This document shows, piece by piece, positions 13,640 through 24,959 of a DNA stretch of 64,000 nucleotides. The stretch is from Rhexocercosporidium sp. MPI-PUGE-AT-0058. Lineage: Eukaryota; Ascomycota; Leotiomycetes; Helotiales. The notes under the pieces were generated by a model, which worked only from the letters and a program-made list of their open reading frames with translations, made no database searches and was not told the origin of the DNA. Position 1 is the stretch's first letter, and each line of letters opens with the position of its first letter. Location: assembly GCA_020746875.1 (NCBI GenBank), contig JAGTJL010000010.1, positions 1,364,001-1,428,000 of the forward strand, written 5' to 3'. Both the position numbers and the translations under genes were made by a program.

Positions 13640-13686
13640 GAATTGAATTGAATTGAAATAAATTGGATTGGATTGGATTGGATTGA
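13640..13686. repeat. (GAATT)/(GATTG) compound pentanucleotide repeat
   Basis: Three GAATT units are followed, after a short interruption, by four perfect GATTG units. The two units differ little, which suggests one array that has diverged. Confidence 0.85.
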
Positions 13687-13901
13687 ACTGGAGATCTCGG
13701 AACCCTAGGATCGACTGTATGACATGTCCTCGCCACTTGGAACTTGAACTTGAGTTTGAAGCGAGAATACGAAGAGGGGGTGGTGGTCTGGTGTTTCAGG
13801 ATATGTAAGTACAGTCGGGACTTCGTATCTGCGTCGGTTCTGGTGGTCGTGAGTGATACTGTACAGTAGGGTGGGTATTGGACAGGAAGCTTAAGTCTGC
13901 T

Positions 13902-13933
13902 GTAAGGTAAGGTAAGGTAAGGTAAGGTAAGGT
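13902..13933. repeat. (GGTAA)5 microsatellite
   Basis: Five perfect copies of GGTAA with partial copies at both edges. On the plus strand each unit contains GTAAG, a donor-like pentamer, but no splicing context is present. Confidence 0.9.
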
Positions 13934-14460
13934 CATTCAGTGGAGTGAGCCTTCGAGTACGTCTGCGCCTCGTTCCTAAAGAACCTCGCATGTTGCAGCA
14001 TATATTTGTCGTAAGCTCGGGTTCATATAATAGGTACGGGAGGTTCTATTAGTATTAGTATGTGAATGTGACGGTATGTGAGGTCGATCGAGTATGCAAA
14101 GCTGATCTCCGCATCACATGGAAATCCTCCCATCTACAAAGTACTTGTATGGCTCGCCTCCATGATCGACTATCCACACATCTGGTCCCTTCCTCGTGTA
14201 AGGATTTCGTGATTGGTGCATAGTGGTGAGTTTTGGGAGGCGAATTCGAGAGAGATGGGTTTGGATTGGTGGAGGTGGGTTGCATAATTCTATTTTGGGG
14301 GTGTGGTTGTGGTTGTGGTGGGCTGCATAAAGTTTGTCCCGCTTGTACAGGCTTGGTGCTGATCGGGACGGTAGAGGTGGGTTGTTGCAAGAGGCTTGGG
14401 ATTCTGTCCCGATGGTTTGCAGAAATAAGTAGAATGGGGGTTTGGATGTTGTGGTGATTT

Positions 14461-14502
14461 TAGATTTATTTTAGATTTATTTTAGATTTATTTTAGATTT
14501 TA
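14461..14502. repeat. 11 bp tandem repeat TAGATTTATTT, 3.7 copies
   Basis: Three perfect 11 bp units and a partial fourth, strongly A+T-rich. This is the only array in the cluster that does not have a period of 5. Confidence 0.9.
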
Positions 14503-16143
14503 TTGCTTTGATATTGCTTGAGCGTGAGCTGAGTTAAAGTTTGACAGTTTGTGTATAGCCCGCCCGCCTGGTTGGAAAGATGGATTGATTTATCTTGGAC
14601 ATGTCCATCAATGCACAAGAATAAAGTGACGTCGTTTCCCCTCGATAAGCTTTTTCTCGGTTGATAGAAGAAGCGAAATGAACAGGGATCCCAGGTGAAG
14701 CTCCAGCTGTTCCCGTGCTGGACCGGCCTGGGGGGGAGGGGGGGGAGGGGAGGGCTGTTAGCTGGGTGGTTCGTGCTGGGTTATATTTTTCTTGGAGTCG
14801 GGAAATCGGAAAGGGGTGGAGATGGTTGTGCAGATTTATTCGATTCGTTGGGTGTCATGTCATGTCGTGTCGTTGACGAAAATACCAAGTCCTTTACTTC
14901 GAGGACTGTGAGGCTGTTACGAATTTACCGCGTGGTGATGAATAAGTTTGAGGCAGGTGAGACATGATGACAGCGTGTGTAAGCTTGACTTTTTTGTCTG
15001 GTCTGGCCTGGCCTGGCTGGCGGGCGGGTACGAAGGTGGGGTGACGGTGAGGAGACAGGCATTACAGTATTTGAGGTGGCTGGGAGACTGGTTCGTTAAG
15101 CAGGGCAGGGCAGGCAAGTCCTGTCGATGGCTGATACGGACTCCGTGTCTTCATACGAGAAGTCAAAACATCACTGACGGCAGAATTGGTTGAGGACAGT
15201 AAATGACTGAATGGAAGATGCTCAAGGAAGGAAACACCGGAAGTCGGCAAGATGGATTCCTGGTTAATTGCGAAATGTATGGTTGATCAGTAAATAAGAC
15301 ACCGCTTTCGAAATGCCATCCAGCAAAATCCTAGATTCTTGAAGGCTTGGCTGCATATCGATGACTTGCTAAAAATCAGGGTCTAGCTCTGGTCGCGAAG
15401 TCGAAATCGAGTCTAGAGAGAGCCCGAGGATTAACGTTTCTCGTGCGGCGACAGTCTCCTCCTCGCGCAGATTGATGCTAACCAGTAGCAGCGATTTGCT
15501 AGATCTCAACATCCAATTGCATACGTACGATACGCAGCATTACGAGAGTAGAAGAGATGCTAGAGTCGACAAGTTCCACTTGGACGATTTCGGCTTTGCG
15601 TTGTGGTGAGGTGTTTCCAAGTTTCTCCTCGTATTGCTTCCCTCCCTTCCCTTCCCTTTCCTCCGCCTCATACCCACCTTGTTTCGATGCCATATAAAAG
15701 CGAGAAACAGACGCGTTCAGTCTGTGTTTCTACCCGAGACATCCCACCCAGTCCCAATCCGATCCATTGGCTCTGACCACGTACACTTTCCAGACAGACA
15801 TATTGCTGTGCTCCAGCAGTCAGAGGGAACTCAAGAAGCGAAAAGACATCAATCAACACGAAAAAGACCGAAGCGAATCGAGCGAAAGAACTCACCGCAC
15901 CTGTGGAGGGGGAGAAGAAACATAAATTACTTGGAAATCTGGTATGTACCGGGTCTTATCTGCTATGGGTGTGTTTCCTGTCACTTTCGTTCCCAGGCCG
16001 CATGGTGAGCAGTGAGTGAGTTGGCTGGCCTGCAAGGATCCGAGTTTGTGGTGCGTGCGGAGCTTCCTGCTTCTTCGCGATCCTTGTCTCCTCCCCTGTT
16101 GCCGGGAGGGGTGGAAGGGCTCGCCGCTGCCACATTCCTTCCT

Positions 16144-16165
16144 CCCTGCCCTGCCCTGCCCTGCC
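16144..16165. repeat. (CCCTG)4 microsatellite
   Basis: Four perfect 5 bp units in the CT-rich presumed leader of the downstream Ser/Thr-rich gene. It is followed at about 16.18-16.21 kb by a looser GCTCTT/GCTCAT tandem array. Confidence 0.85.
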
Positions 16166-16717
16166 ACTTCCTGCACAGTTCTTGCTCATGCTCTTGCTCA
16201 TGCTCTTGCTCTTGCCTCACCACAGACAAACTTGGTTTCGCCTGCCTTCTCCATCCAGCCTCCCAACTCCACCTCAACCTAAGAAGGCAAGAAGGCAAAG
16301 ACGAGAAGAGCCACAGCTACCGAGAGAGTGGAGCGAAGCTACCGGAGTGCTTTGTATTTCCTCTCTCGCTGGCCAGAGCAAAAGCATCCTCTCCTCTCCC
16401 CTCCCCTCCTCTCCTCTCTTCTGATCTGCACATCCTCTCCACCCAGCCCAACCCCAACCCAAATCCAATTGACCTGTTCTGGCCTGCCCAGTCTGCTGTT
16501 TCCATCGTCTCTCTTTCACTCGCTGAGGACAATTGGACTGGCCGTCGTCACTTGTTATCCATCCCATTCCCTCCCAGCCAGTTGTCCGTTAGACCATCCA
16601 CCTCATTCGTTCAAGCATTGTCTTTCAGCTGCCACAGCTCCTTTTGCATACACCACAACCACCCACTAGCCACTCGCGATAAACCGGCCTCGTCCAAGAT
16701 CTTGCTTGGTCTTGGCT

Positions 16718-18574
16718 ATGATGGATCCAGCTAATGCAAGAAGAGAAGATCCTGAGAAGGCTGCATATACCCTCGCTGCTCCCTCATCAGAGCCTCCCAA
16801 ACCAAAGCCTTCGAAGATGTCAAGAATCCGGCACCTAACATTCGCGCTGTTTGCGGTGGCCGTCGTCGGTCTCACTCTCATCACATCCACCTCGGCGAAC
16901 AGTGGCAATGGCATTGCTCGAATTTCCATCTCGGCGGCGGACAAGCAACGCTTCCAAGAGCTCTTGAACTCCGTCGACGCCACAGCCCTTCACAATGTTC
17001 TACATGCGGCGGAGGACAAATATCGACATGGTATCTTCAAGGAGGACAAGATGGCAATGGAGGTCGTCCATGAGGAGAATGCAGAGGTTGCAACGAGCTT
17101 GGTTGAGTTGGCGAAGAGACAAGCTGGGGCCAATACGACTACAACGACCGAGACTTCTGTGGTGGTTGTAGACCCAACCACTACATCGGTTACCACAAGC
17201 CAAACTCCGATTGTTAATCCTACGACTTCGACGACAAGTCCGGCTCCCCCTCCAACTACTGCGTCGACGACACCTCCGTCCGCTGCACAAACGCCCACTA
17301 CATCTGCGATCCCAACAACACCCTCGACCCAGCCGTCTGTCGAACCTACGACCCAGCCTACTACAACTCGGACTACAGTCCAGACAAGTACTCGCGCTCC
17401 GACCACAGCAGCTCCTACGCCGTCAACATCGGCAGGACAGTCAACAAATGGTACGTTTCATGGTGGCCCAGCCGCTTCTCCCTTTGCCCCTCCGCTTCCT
17501 ACTCTGTCGTCCGCGAGCCACGTACAGAACAGCTGTTCCGTGCCGCCGACGACTTTTCCTTATTTCGCGCCCTATGTTCTGCTTCAAAACGTGAGCAACT
17601 CGAGTACTGGTACGGCATCTCCGAGTCTCACTTCCGTGCCTCCGGTCCTGATGTCGATCCTGGTATCGACGATTCAGAATAGGACCACAGCTCTTACTCA
17701 ATCCCTCTCGGCGTATTCTCCGCAAGTCACTCTTTTGCCTTCTTATCCTTCGGTTCAGAATGCCTCTGTTGCCCTTAATGCCTCTACTTCTTGTTTCAAT
17801 ACTTCTTCTCTGCCACCTATGACCTCTTGGTCTTCGAATACTCCGATTCGAAGCGAGACCATTCTCTCGAATTCTACCTACGACATTGCTCAACCTACTA
17901 CTACTCCGGTTTCGGTCCCTCACGGTCCGATCCAGAATAATAGCCTGGTGTCCAATACGTCTGCGGTACCGGCTCCTTACGGTCCGGTTCGGAATTCTAC
18001 TTCGATATTCAGTTCATCATCCGCTTCCGTTTCTCCTAATTGCACGTTTTCAAGCAACTCTACAAGTTTTACAATTGCTATGTCATCTCCTTCAGGTTAC
18101 ATTTTTAACAACTCTACTTCAGGCGTGTCTCCTGCTCCCTCCTCTGCCGCGGGCTCTCCCACCCCCTCGTCGAATGTTCCTTTTCTCTCATCCTCCTCGG
18201 ACCGTGGAGGTGCTACTTTTTCTTTTTCTATCACTCAATCATCAGTATCAACGGGAAGACAGACCTCTAACGTGCATACAGTTGGATCTTCATCTACTTT
18301 AGCAACCGAAGCAAGCGCAGGTGACGCTCCATCTACTAGCTCCGCACGCTCAGTTACTCAACAAACCATTTATACGACTACATTGGCCAACGGTGCAGTG
18401 GAGACAGTCACTTCGGTCACGGTTGTGGCAGGACAGGCAGATCAAACAGGTGGATCACCTGTCAAAACCAGCTCTGCCAAAGGCAGTCTGCAGACGAATG
18501 GAGCTTCTATCAAGAATGTGGGGATGAATGGTCTTCTTGGAGCATTGGGCATGGTGGTTGTCGGTGCTTTATAA
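16718..18574 (+). CDS. Ser/Thr-rich, probably GPI-anchored surface protein
   Basis: A single exon of 618 aa. A hydrophobic segment at about 39-57 follows a charged N-terminus. Starting at the internal ATG at 16817 (Met34) would turn this into a textbook signal peptide (SRIRHL then the hydrophobic core, ending TSTSA). A short charged helical region (about 65-132) precedes a KR pair at 133-134 with the context LAKRQ, a likely Kex2 site. From about 140 to 570 the chain is Thr/Ser/Pro-rich with many N-x-S/T sequons, typical of heavily glycosylated cell-wall mucins. A threonine-rich YTTTLANGAVETVTSV block follows. The last 17 residues are hydrophobic and small (ending VVVGAL) with no charged tail, as in GPI-attachment signals. 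No enzymatic domain is visible; a wall-stress-sensor-like or adhesin role is possible. Its long CT-rich upstream region suggests strong expression. Confidence 0.8.
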   Translation: MMDPANARREDPEKAAYTLAAPSSEPPKPKPSKMSRIRHLTFALFAVAVVGLTLITSTSANSGNGIARISISAADKQRFQELLNSVDATALHNVLHAAEDKYRHGIFKEDKMAMEVVHEENAEVATSLVELAKRQAGANTTTTTETSVVVVDPTTTSVTTSQTPIVNPTTSTTSPAPPPTTASTTPPSAAQTPTTSAIPTTPSTQPSVEPTTQPTTTRTTVQTSTRAPTTAAPTPSTSAGQSTNGTFHGGPAASPFAPPLPTLSSASHVQNSCSVPPTTFPYFAPYVLLQNVSNSSTGTASPSLTSVPPVLMSILVSTIQNRTTALTQSLSAYSPQVTLLPSYPSVQNASVALNASTSCFNTSSLPPMTSWSSNTPIRSETILSNSTYDIAQPTTTPVSVPHGPIQNNSLVSNTSAVPAPYGPVRNSTSIFSSSSASVSPNCTFSSNSTSFTIAMSSPSGYIFNNSTSGVSPAPSSAAGSPTPSSNVPFLSSSSDRGGATFSFSITQSSVSTGRQTSNVHTVGSSSTLATEASAGDAPSTSSARSVTQQTIYTTTLANGAVETVTSVTVVAGQADQTGGSPVKTSSAKGSLQTNGASIKNVGMNGLLGALGMVVVGAL

Positions 18575-19451
18575 TCGACGAACAGTCAGCAAAAGCTGTC
18601 AAGCATGGTAGCGGGTGGTTGCATATTTGATTTTACCGGCATTGATTGGTGCATTTGCATAGCGTGGCGTACACGGGAAGGGAAAAAATACCAACTAATG
18701 TCTCTCCTTAATCACGACAAAAGAGGAGTTTACGGCCTGTGCTTGGGAAGAGTCTGTCAGTACATGGGACGAGACGAAATTTCTAGGCTGTGGTTCGATT
18801 AGACTGGATGATAGATTGCTTGCACTGGCTGGGGATGAGGCTTGGATACTCCACCGGGGGTCGAATTTCCTGGACAGCTGGTATAGCAGGTGGTGGTGGT
18901 AATTCGGGATGTATGATACAGTCCTTTGAGGGATTGAAGTCTGAGGAATCGATACACATGATTCTCATGATCATTACTGGGATGGGACGGTTAGAGAAAT
19001 GAACATCCATCAACACATTAACGGACTGGTCTCTCTTGTTGGCATATCAGTGAATCCGAAGTGACTTCTTTTCGTCTCTGTTGGGAAGTACCGTCCAATG
19101 TTCTCGACTTCTGGACAAGCTTCTAGGTTGAGGTTTTGATATACCATTCCAAGGGAGGATCAAGTTGTTACATATATTCACGAGATCGAATACAAAGTTC
19201 AATTTCGGTCTAACTATAGCGACCTACTTCAACTTTCTGTAAGGTTCCGCAGGCTGTATACTTAGCTATACAAGCCGTACAATACGACTCTATGTACGTA
19301 ACCAGGCCATCCATGCATGACCCCAATATCCCCCTCCTCTCTTAAACGTATTCAAGTTTCCCATTCCTCTCTTCGCTCTCCCACTCTCCATCCGCCATCC
19401 ACCTCATTGCATCCCATCCCATCCCATCCCATCCCATCCACAACCTCGATT
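18575..19451. other. Convergent 3' spacer
   Basis: About 880 bp between the stop codons of two convergent genes. It should contain both 3' UTRs. It holds the (ATCCC)5 array at its end and no convincing open frame. Confidence 0.6.
19411..19439. repeat. (ATCCC)5 microsatellite
   Basis: Five perfect units plus a partial sixth, ending 13 bp beyond the stop codon of the cupin gene in its 3' UTR. Confidence 0.9.
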
Positions 19452-21262
19452 CTAAACAACAACAAACCCCAACTCCCCCTCCAACCCTCTTACCCTCTCA
19501 GCCTCCTCCCCCTCGCCACTCGGCACAACCTCCTCAGGCATAACAACAACACCAGGCTCGCCAAATACCCTCCCACTCCCCGTCATGACCTCGCCCACCC
19601 CGCCTCCATTAGCAAAAACATAACACCTCGCGTACCGGCTCTCCGCGCCAAACCTCCACGCCGCTCCAGCGGGGATGAAGACCGTCTCGCCTCCCGTGGC
19701 GAGCGTGCTCTTGCCGTCGACGAGGAGGGCGAATGTGCCGTCGATGATGTAGAGCGCGTGATGCGTCGTTGCGAATTTCAATGCTGGGAATGCAGTACCA
19801 GTACCAGTAGCAGTACCAGTACCACTTTTACTGGAGCCGGAGGAGGAGGAGGAGGAGGAGGAGGAAGACTTGGCGTGTAGAGAAGAAGCGTGCACTTCGT
19901 AGATGCTGAATTTCGAGTCCGTCTCTCTCCTTGTGGCGAGAGGGCGGAGCACGCTGCCCGTGCTGGGGACGAGGTATTTCGTGCCGGTGTTGGCGCGGAG
20001 GAAGTACCCGCCTCGCGAGCAGTGGCCGGGGAGGGAGGAGTCGGTGGCGGACCAGGGTTGGGGGTCGTAGTGGGGGGTTTCGCGGGAGGGGATCATATCC
20101 TGAGGGGGGGTGTTAGTCTGTTGGTTGGGATGGAGGGGAGGGGACGGAATGGATGTGGGGTTTGTGTGCTGTGCTGGGATGAAGGGGAAGGAGATGGGGA
20201 GAAGAGATTTGGGGGTTTGGGAAGAGGAAAGGCTCTTGTAGGGTATTGGTGTCCTTTTGCATGCGAGGGGAAAAGGGCATCTACTATCAGGATCTCTGAC
20301 GTCTCGACACTTTGCTTACTCACCCACGACTGAATTTCCTCCCATACGAGTAATAAACATAGTTAAGGGGAAGACCAACCCAAGTGAAGTGAAGTGAAGT
20401 GAAGTGAAGCGGGAACAAGATATTGAAGATTTGGGGTCGGGGATCAAGAGATTCAACACTTACGAACTTCTCAGTCGCAGCAATGAGTTTCGGTACCAGA
20501 ACCTCAAAGGGGTTTCGCTTATCTGTTGTTGGGAATAGGGGGCCGGAGTAGGGCTCGCCGATGAAGCGGAAGAATTCTTCCCAGCCGCCAGGGATGATGA
20601 GACCGATGAACTCGGTGTGCGAGGATGTTATTTGGTATTGGTGGATTGTGTTCTAGGGAGGGGTGTTAGTGAAAAGTACTTTAGGTAGGGGTTGGAGGAT
20701 TCGCATTGAGATGGTGGGAGTGGGAGTGGGAATGTATGTTTCTTTCAGGAGGGTCTAGCTTGCTAGCATAGAAGAATAAAAGGGCAAGAGAAGGGAGTGG
20801 AATGAGAAAGCAAAGGGGAGAGAACGAGGGGTAGATAACCACTTCGCTCATGCTCGCCAAGGGAAGAAATATACACACATATCACGTAGAAACCTCCTTC
20901 CAAAGCAAAGCAGATAAGATTCAAGTCAAACCCAATGAATCAAAACTCACAGGCGGCACACTGGCAAAATCCCCCTCCCCCAGCACCCTCGCCTGATCAT
21001 CAGCCCAAACATTCATCGTCCCCTTCAGACACAGAAACACATCGTGTGCTTCCCTATGATAGTGAAAACCGATAGGCTTGTCGTATGTACCACCTGTACT
21101 GACGACGGCGAAGGTGTTGGCTGTTTCTTTTCCTGTGACCAGAAGGCGCATTACGGAGTTGGAGGTTGGGATCGTCCAGAGCTCGCCGGAGTAGGAAGGC
21201 AGCGTGTAGGGGGTTGTGGTCGAGGGGGGAGTGGTCAGTCGTTCCATTTTCGATGTCGTCAT
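19452..21262 (-). CDS. Bicupin quercetin 2,3-dioxygenase-like protein
   Basis: Three exons (20951..21262, 20464..20652, 19452..20099), all joined in phase 0, encode 382 aa. Introns are long for this window (298 and 364 bp). Fungal quercetinases are metal-dependent dioxygenases that open the flavonol ring and release CO; family size is about 350-380 aa. The first cupin carries HYHREAHDVFLCLKG, with candidate ligands His67 and His69. At the position where the classic motif has Glu there is Asp74. The second cupin (about 270-320) has a His-His pair at 280-281 and a second beta barrel, but a poorer metal motif. A Ser-run followed by a Gly/Thr-run (about 245-268) is inserted before the second cupin. 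No signal peptide is evident, unlike secreted Aspergillus quercetinase. Pirin-like or other cupin substrates cannot be excluded. Confidence 0.85.
20382..20409. repeat. (GAAGT)n microsatellite inside intron 2 of the cupin gene
   Basis: About five and a half 5 bp units, lying wholly within the 364 bp second intron. It partly explains that intron's unusual length. Confidence 0.85.
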
Positions 21263-23435
21263 TGCGGGATGGAGAGATATTGGTATTCTTTGGGTTTGGG
21301 GCTCTGAGCTTGGAAGTTTTTTTTGTGTGATGAGACCGAAATTAAAGATTATCGAGGGACAAGGTAGGGAAGAGATAGCAAGAGCTGGTGAGTAAGTGAA
21401 TCACTTCAAAATGTCTCAAACCACCATAACACACAGTCATCTTCTCCCGGGTCAAACAACATTTATATGACTACAAACACACCCAGCACCGAGGAAGTGA
21501 CCTTCGGAAATGTCCACATTGCAACCGCGGGGTGGTGGACGGTTGACCTGCCTACTGAACGGGATAGTTTGAAGGGTGTGATTGAAGTGGACGGTGTTTC
21601 CTTTTCGTGGAGATGCGGAGTGTGATTAATGTGGACGGATGGATTGTCGGAAGCTCGGAACACAAGACCGAAAGGTTAAAGATGCTCGATGTAGATATAG
21701 ATTGGAGGGTTCTGGGGGTTGAGCGGGTATGGATTTCGGTATGAGATGGTGAGGCTGGGGTTGAGGATGGAGTGAGGTTGGGAAGGATGTGGACGGCTTG
21801 CCCCTTTTTCGGAAGCGAGGTGCGCGTCGCATTTAATCACAATAAGGTGGAATTATTCTTGGAATTCTTGCATCCTTGAAGGGTTGCACTTGACTGGCTC
21901 GTCAAAGCGCGCTCCACTTGGTTAATTATTCTCAAGCTGTCGTCCGATCTACAAAGCATCAAATGAACGCGTAGGATGCCACTATTATAACGAATAGCTT
22001 AGAAATCACGTTCATCTACATATGATTATATTCATTCCCTGTTTCTTTGATTCATCTGCGACGGATTAGGTATGTAGCTGCAGAATTCCTTGTACCTTTG
22101 TATAGTGGCTCATCCCTTGAAAGTGCTCACTCTACTACAACGTCTTTCAGAACCAAATTCTCGCAGATAGTTTAGTTCTTATTCTGTCTAAAGCATAGAT
22201 CAGTTCTATAGTTTCTCATCTGTTTTTCAAACAACACCTTAGCTTAGAGTTGAGAGAAAATATCTCGTGAAGTTACATACCTATCACGGTGCTATTGTTG
22301 TTGTCAGGGTCAGGAAACGACACCTTGCAAGCATCACCGGTGAGCTCTTCACTGACCTGGAAGTAAGTTACAACCTGATTTATTTAGAAATCTGGAGTAG
22401 GGACTTTGGGTGGTAATTTATAGGTACATAATAGATATCGACGGCCAAACATGTTATTCACAATTGATGCGCCAGGACAACGGCCATCAATCCATTCGGA
22501 AAACTGATTTGACGTTCTCTTTCTATCACTGGGTCACCCCGAAAGATACTCCCATCACCCCCCTCACTAGGTACATAAGCTTTGTCTGCAACCGCAAGAA
22601 TTCTCATCAATGACTCCCTTTGACGTATCGCAGAACTACTATGGCTCTTCCAGCTGCGGAGGACCTTGCCTTCCTTAATGTTAACCTTTCTCCAAGACAA
22701 TCAATTTGACTAGCACCTCACGAGTCTATCCGCCTAGTTCAATAGTTTCTTGGAAACTTTGAGATTGGCTCCCCTCCTTGCTCTGACTACTTGCTTCGAC
22801 AACGACGCATATATTGTTGCCAAGAACAGAACAACCGCTTATAGATAATATCAAAAAGCACAAAGATCATTGCACGGTGGACATAATTGGTGCTTGTATT
22901 TTAGGATTTAGAGCGTAATTGTAGATTTTGCGACAGAGCGAGTTCTGGAATTGAGTTTGGAATGTTGCTCCCCCTCAATTAGCCGAGAGTCAACAAACAA
23001 AATTTAGCGATCAAGGGAATCTTAATTGGAGTACATCATACCCACAGTAATAGCTCCGGACTGACATTCTTTATCGATATCGCGTTGAACATGTATTCAA
23101 TTTATCGCGTGGGTAATGACTAGTAAGAAATAATCTTTTAATATATTCTCTGGCAGTGTAGACGAGCATTCGGTTCCCTCCTTTAGACACCCAGACTCGG
23201 ATAACCAGATTAGTTCCTTGAGAGATACGGTCTCGGGCACCCACGGCGTTGCTGCTGGGCGTATCGTGTTGCCGCTCGCTGTGAGACGCGTCAAATGAAA
23301 TTCGTGTTGAGGGCGGCATGTGACGGTCGGTATTGCCAATCAGACCTCCAAATCAACAAGGCTGTCAATAGAGGGCATTAAGTGAACAGCAAAGAGTCAG
23401 CCGGCCGACACGAAAACTCGGATTTTGCAATGTCT
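21263..23435. other. Non-coding stretch upstream of the cupin gene
   Basis: About 2.2 kb. The first part is the cupin promoter. The rest is A+T-rich with only short open frames on both strands that match nothing I know. No repeat boundary or transposase fragment was seen. The aldo-keto reductase relic begins at its right edge, and its missing 3' half is not found here. Confidence 0.5.
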
Positions 23436-24189
23436 TCAACACTCTATCAAAAGCCTGGCAAGGATATTGTAGTGACCTTGGTAGTAGGAGGGTTTGATGT
23501 AGCCTTTGGCGTCGCAGACGGCGAGATATTCGGCCATTTGGGTGGTGCTGTAGTTGGAGCGGCCAAGCTGGGGCAGATATTAGCTTGTTTGATCTTGATT
23601 TTGGTTGTTCACTTGGAGGAAGAGAGGCGATGAAGCGAAGTGCGAAGGAAATGCTGGGTCATGTACCTTCTTGAATTTCCTAGCGCGAAACTGTTTGTCG
23701 AAGGCTCTGGCTGTCTCTTCGGCAGTTGTAGCTGGATCAGGTGCGTGCGCATATAAGATGTTGACCTACTTCCATGTCAGTAAATCGTCCCAAAATTCAC
23801 ACCTCCACCCTTCCATCTCAATCCCCACTTCCCATTTCTTATTCTAAGACTCATATTCTCAACACCCAACAGCCTCAAGCTCTCCCCCAAACTCAACTCA
23901 ATACCCGACACACTCAAACTCCCATCCCTCGTCTTTCCTCTCCCCTCATCCCCCGTGGGCAAATCTTCGTATCAATCACAAACCCCCTCTCCGCCGCCTT
24001 CGTCTCGCCTAACAATCTGTCCGTAACCCAAGGTGCACCAGGCGGGTATCCAGCACCGAAATCGAGTTCGGTGAGGTTAAGTGACTCGAGGGTGATTAGC
24101 AGCGAGCAGGTTTGTTCAGCGTTGGTCCATGTGTGTGAGATTTTGCCGGAGCCGATGCCGCCGGCGCCGAAGATGAGGGTGGGTGGCAT
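23436..24189 (-). pseudogene. Broken aldo-keto reductase (AKR superfamily)
   Basis: The minus strand encodes an N-terminal AKR barrel start: MPPTLIFGAGGIGSGKISHT, then FVIDTKI, then VNILYAHAPDPATTAEETAR, then LGRSNYSTTQMAEYLAVCDA and KPSYYQGHYN. These match the order in fungal AKR7-type (aflatoxin-aldehyde-reductase-like) enzymes, with the catalytic His in YAHAPD. Defects: the frame shifts near 23965, after FVIDTKI. The intron expected before VNILYAH has lost its donor (GAGAATATGAG at about 23.85 kb where GTATGAG is expected), although its acceptor at 23766 survives. The frame stops at 23436-23438 soon after QGHYN, and the C-terminal half (about 160 residues in intact relatives) is absent downstream. 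The intron between 23667 and 23567 is still canonical. I consider it a decayed gene; sequencing error would have to explain three separate defects. Confidence 0.82.
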
Positions 24190-24959
24190 CCTTCTGGTGG
24201 GGGATTTTGGTGGGATGAGATATAAAGTAGTTTCGAGATCGAAGAGTCTGAGCTACCAAAGAGAAGAGGGAAGCTGAGGATAAACACAATTAAAATGAGC
24301 TGTGGATTTTTACGTGGATGAGAGCCCTGAGCTACCCCGCTATTTTGAGACGGAGCATAACCTTTATCCCACTCTCTGTAGGTGCAGTGCCACGCTGGGA
24401 GATTGCTGTGAACAGAAGTTTCAATACGTGATTGATGGCGAATTATCTATACGGCTCAATGTCTTGATTGATTAAGGATACGGTGCGTATTTTTGACCCA
24501 GAATTTCTCAGTAGTTGCTCTTTGAATATATTATTGGCTTAATAGTGTATCTATCTTTTGGACGAAGGAATAAACTCACACAACCTTTTGGCGAATGAAC
24601 TAGACAAGTAGACGTGGCATGTACAACAACATATCCTCTGCACCGTCCGCAGGATATTGTGCCCAGCCCGAGCACAATGCTCGATATCCTGCATTGGTGG
24701 TGTTGGGCTCCACAGTCCTCAACCTCTAACCAGTAATCAATTAATCTCGGAGCATGTTTTGTTTTTCTTGGCTAGGCTCTCATGCGAAACAAATGCGAGA
24801 TGCAAGCCTCATCTCTGGAATGCCTATCATTTTTGTCGCACGCATGCATACTTCAGCTGCGCACAACTCTATGGTGAGGCTTTTCGATAGGCGTTTTAAG
24901 GCAGAGGCACAGCCGCAAGTCCAAATGCTGCAGACTTTATATTTCACTTGTTCACTGCC
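24190..24959. other. Spacer upstream of the SH3 membrane protein
   Basis: About 770 bp with no open frame of note. It probably contains the promoter of the plus-strand gene that follows and of the former reductase on the minus strand. Confidence 0.5.

Larger units (their letters stand above)
11806..16717. other. Long non-coding region with clustered microsatellites
   Basis: About 4.9 kb without a convincing gene. It contains the 2EXR 3' UTR, a dense cluster of short tandem repeats at 12.7-14.5 kb (listed separately), G-rich runs near 14.73 kb and, from about 15.6 kb, a long CT-rich stretch that is probably the promoter and leader of the Ser/Thr-rich protein. Several open frames of 60-240 codons occur on both strands, but they overlap each other, are low in complexity, and match nothing I recognise. 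Confidence 0.55.

Noticed and set aside
13566..13991. 141-codon minus-strand frame across the repeat cluster
   Set aside because: It consists largely of translated pentamer repeats (LTLPY and SNPIQSN runs), so the openness is a repeat artefact.
13902..14502. Repeat cluster as a CRISPR-like or centromeric array
   Set aside because: Units are 5 or 11 bp, contiguous without spacers, and differ from one array to the next: plain microsatellites in a eukaryotic genome.
16012..16734. 240-codon open frame on the plus strand overlapping the start of the Ser/Thr-rich gene
   Set aside because: It translates CT-rich leader sequence with repeated Ser-Cys runs and overlaps three other random frames.
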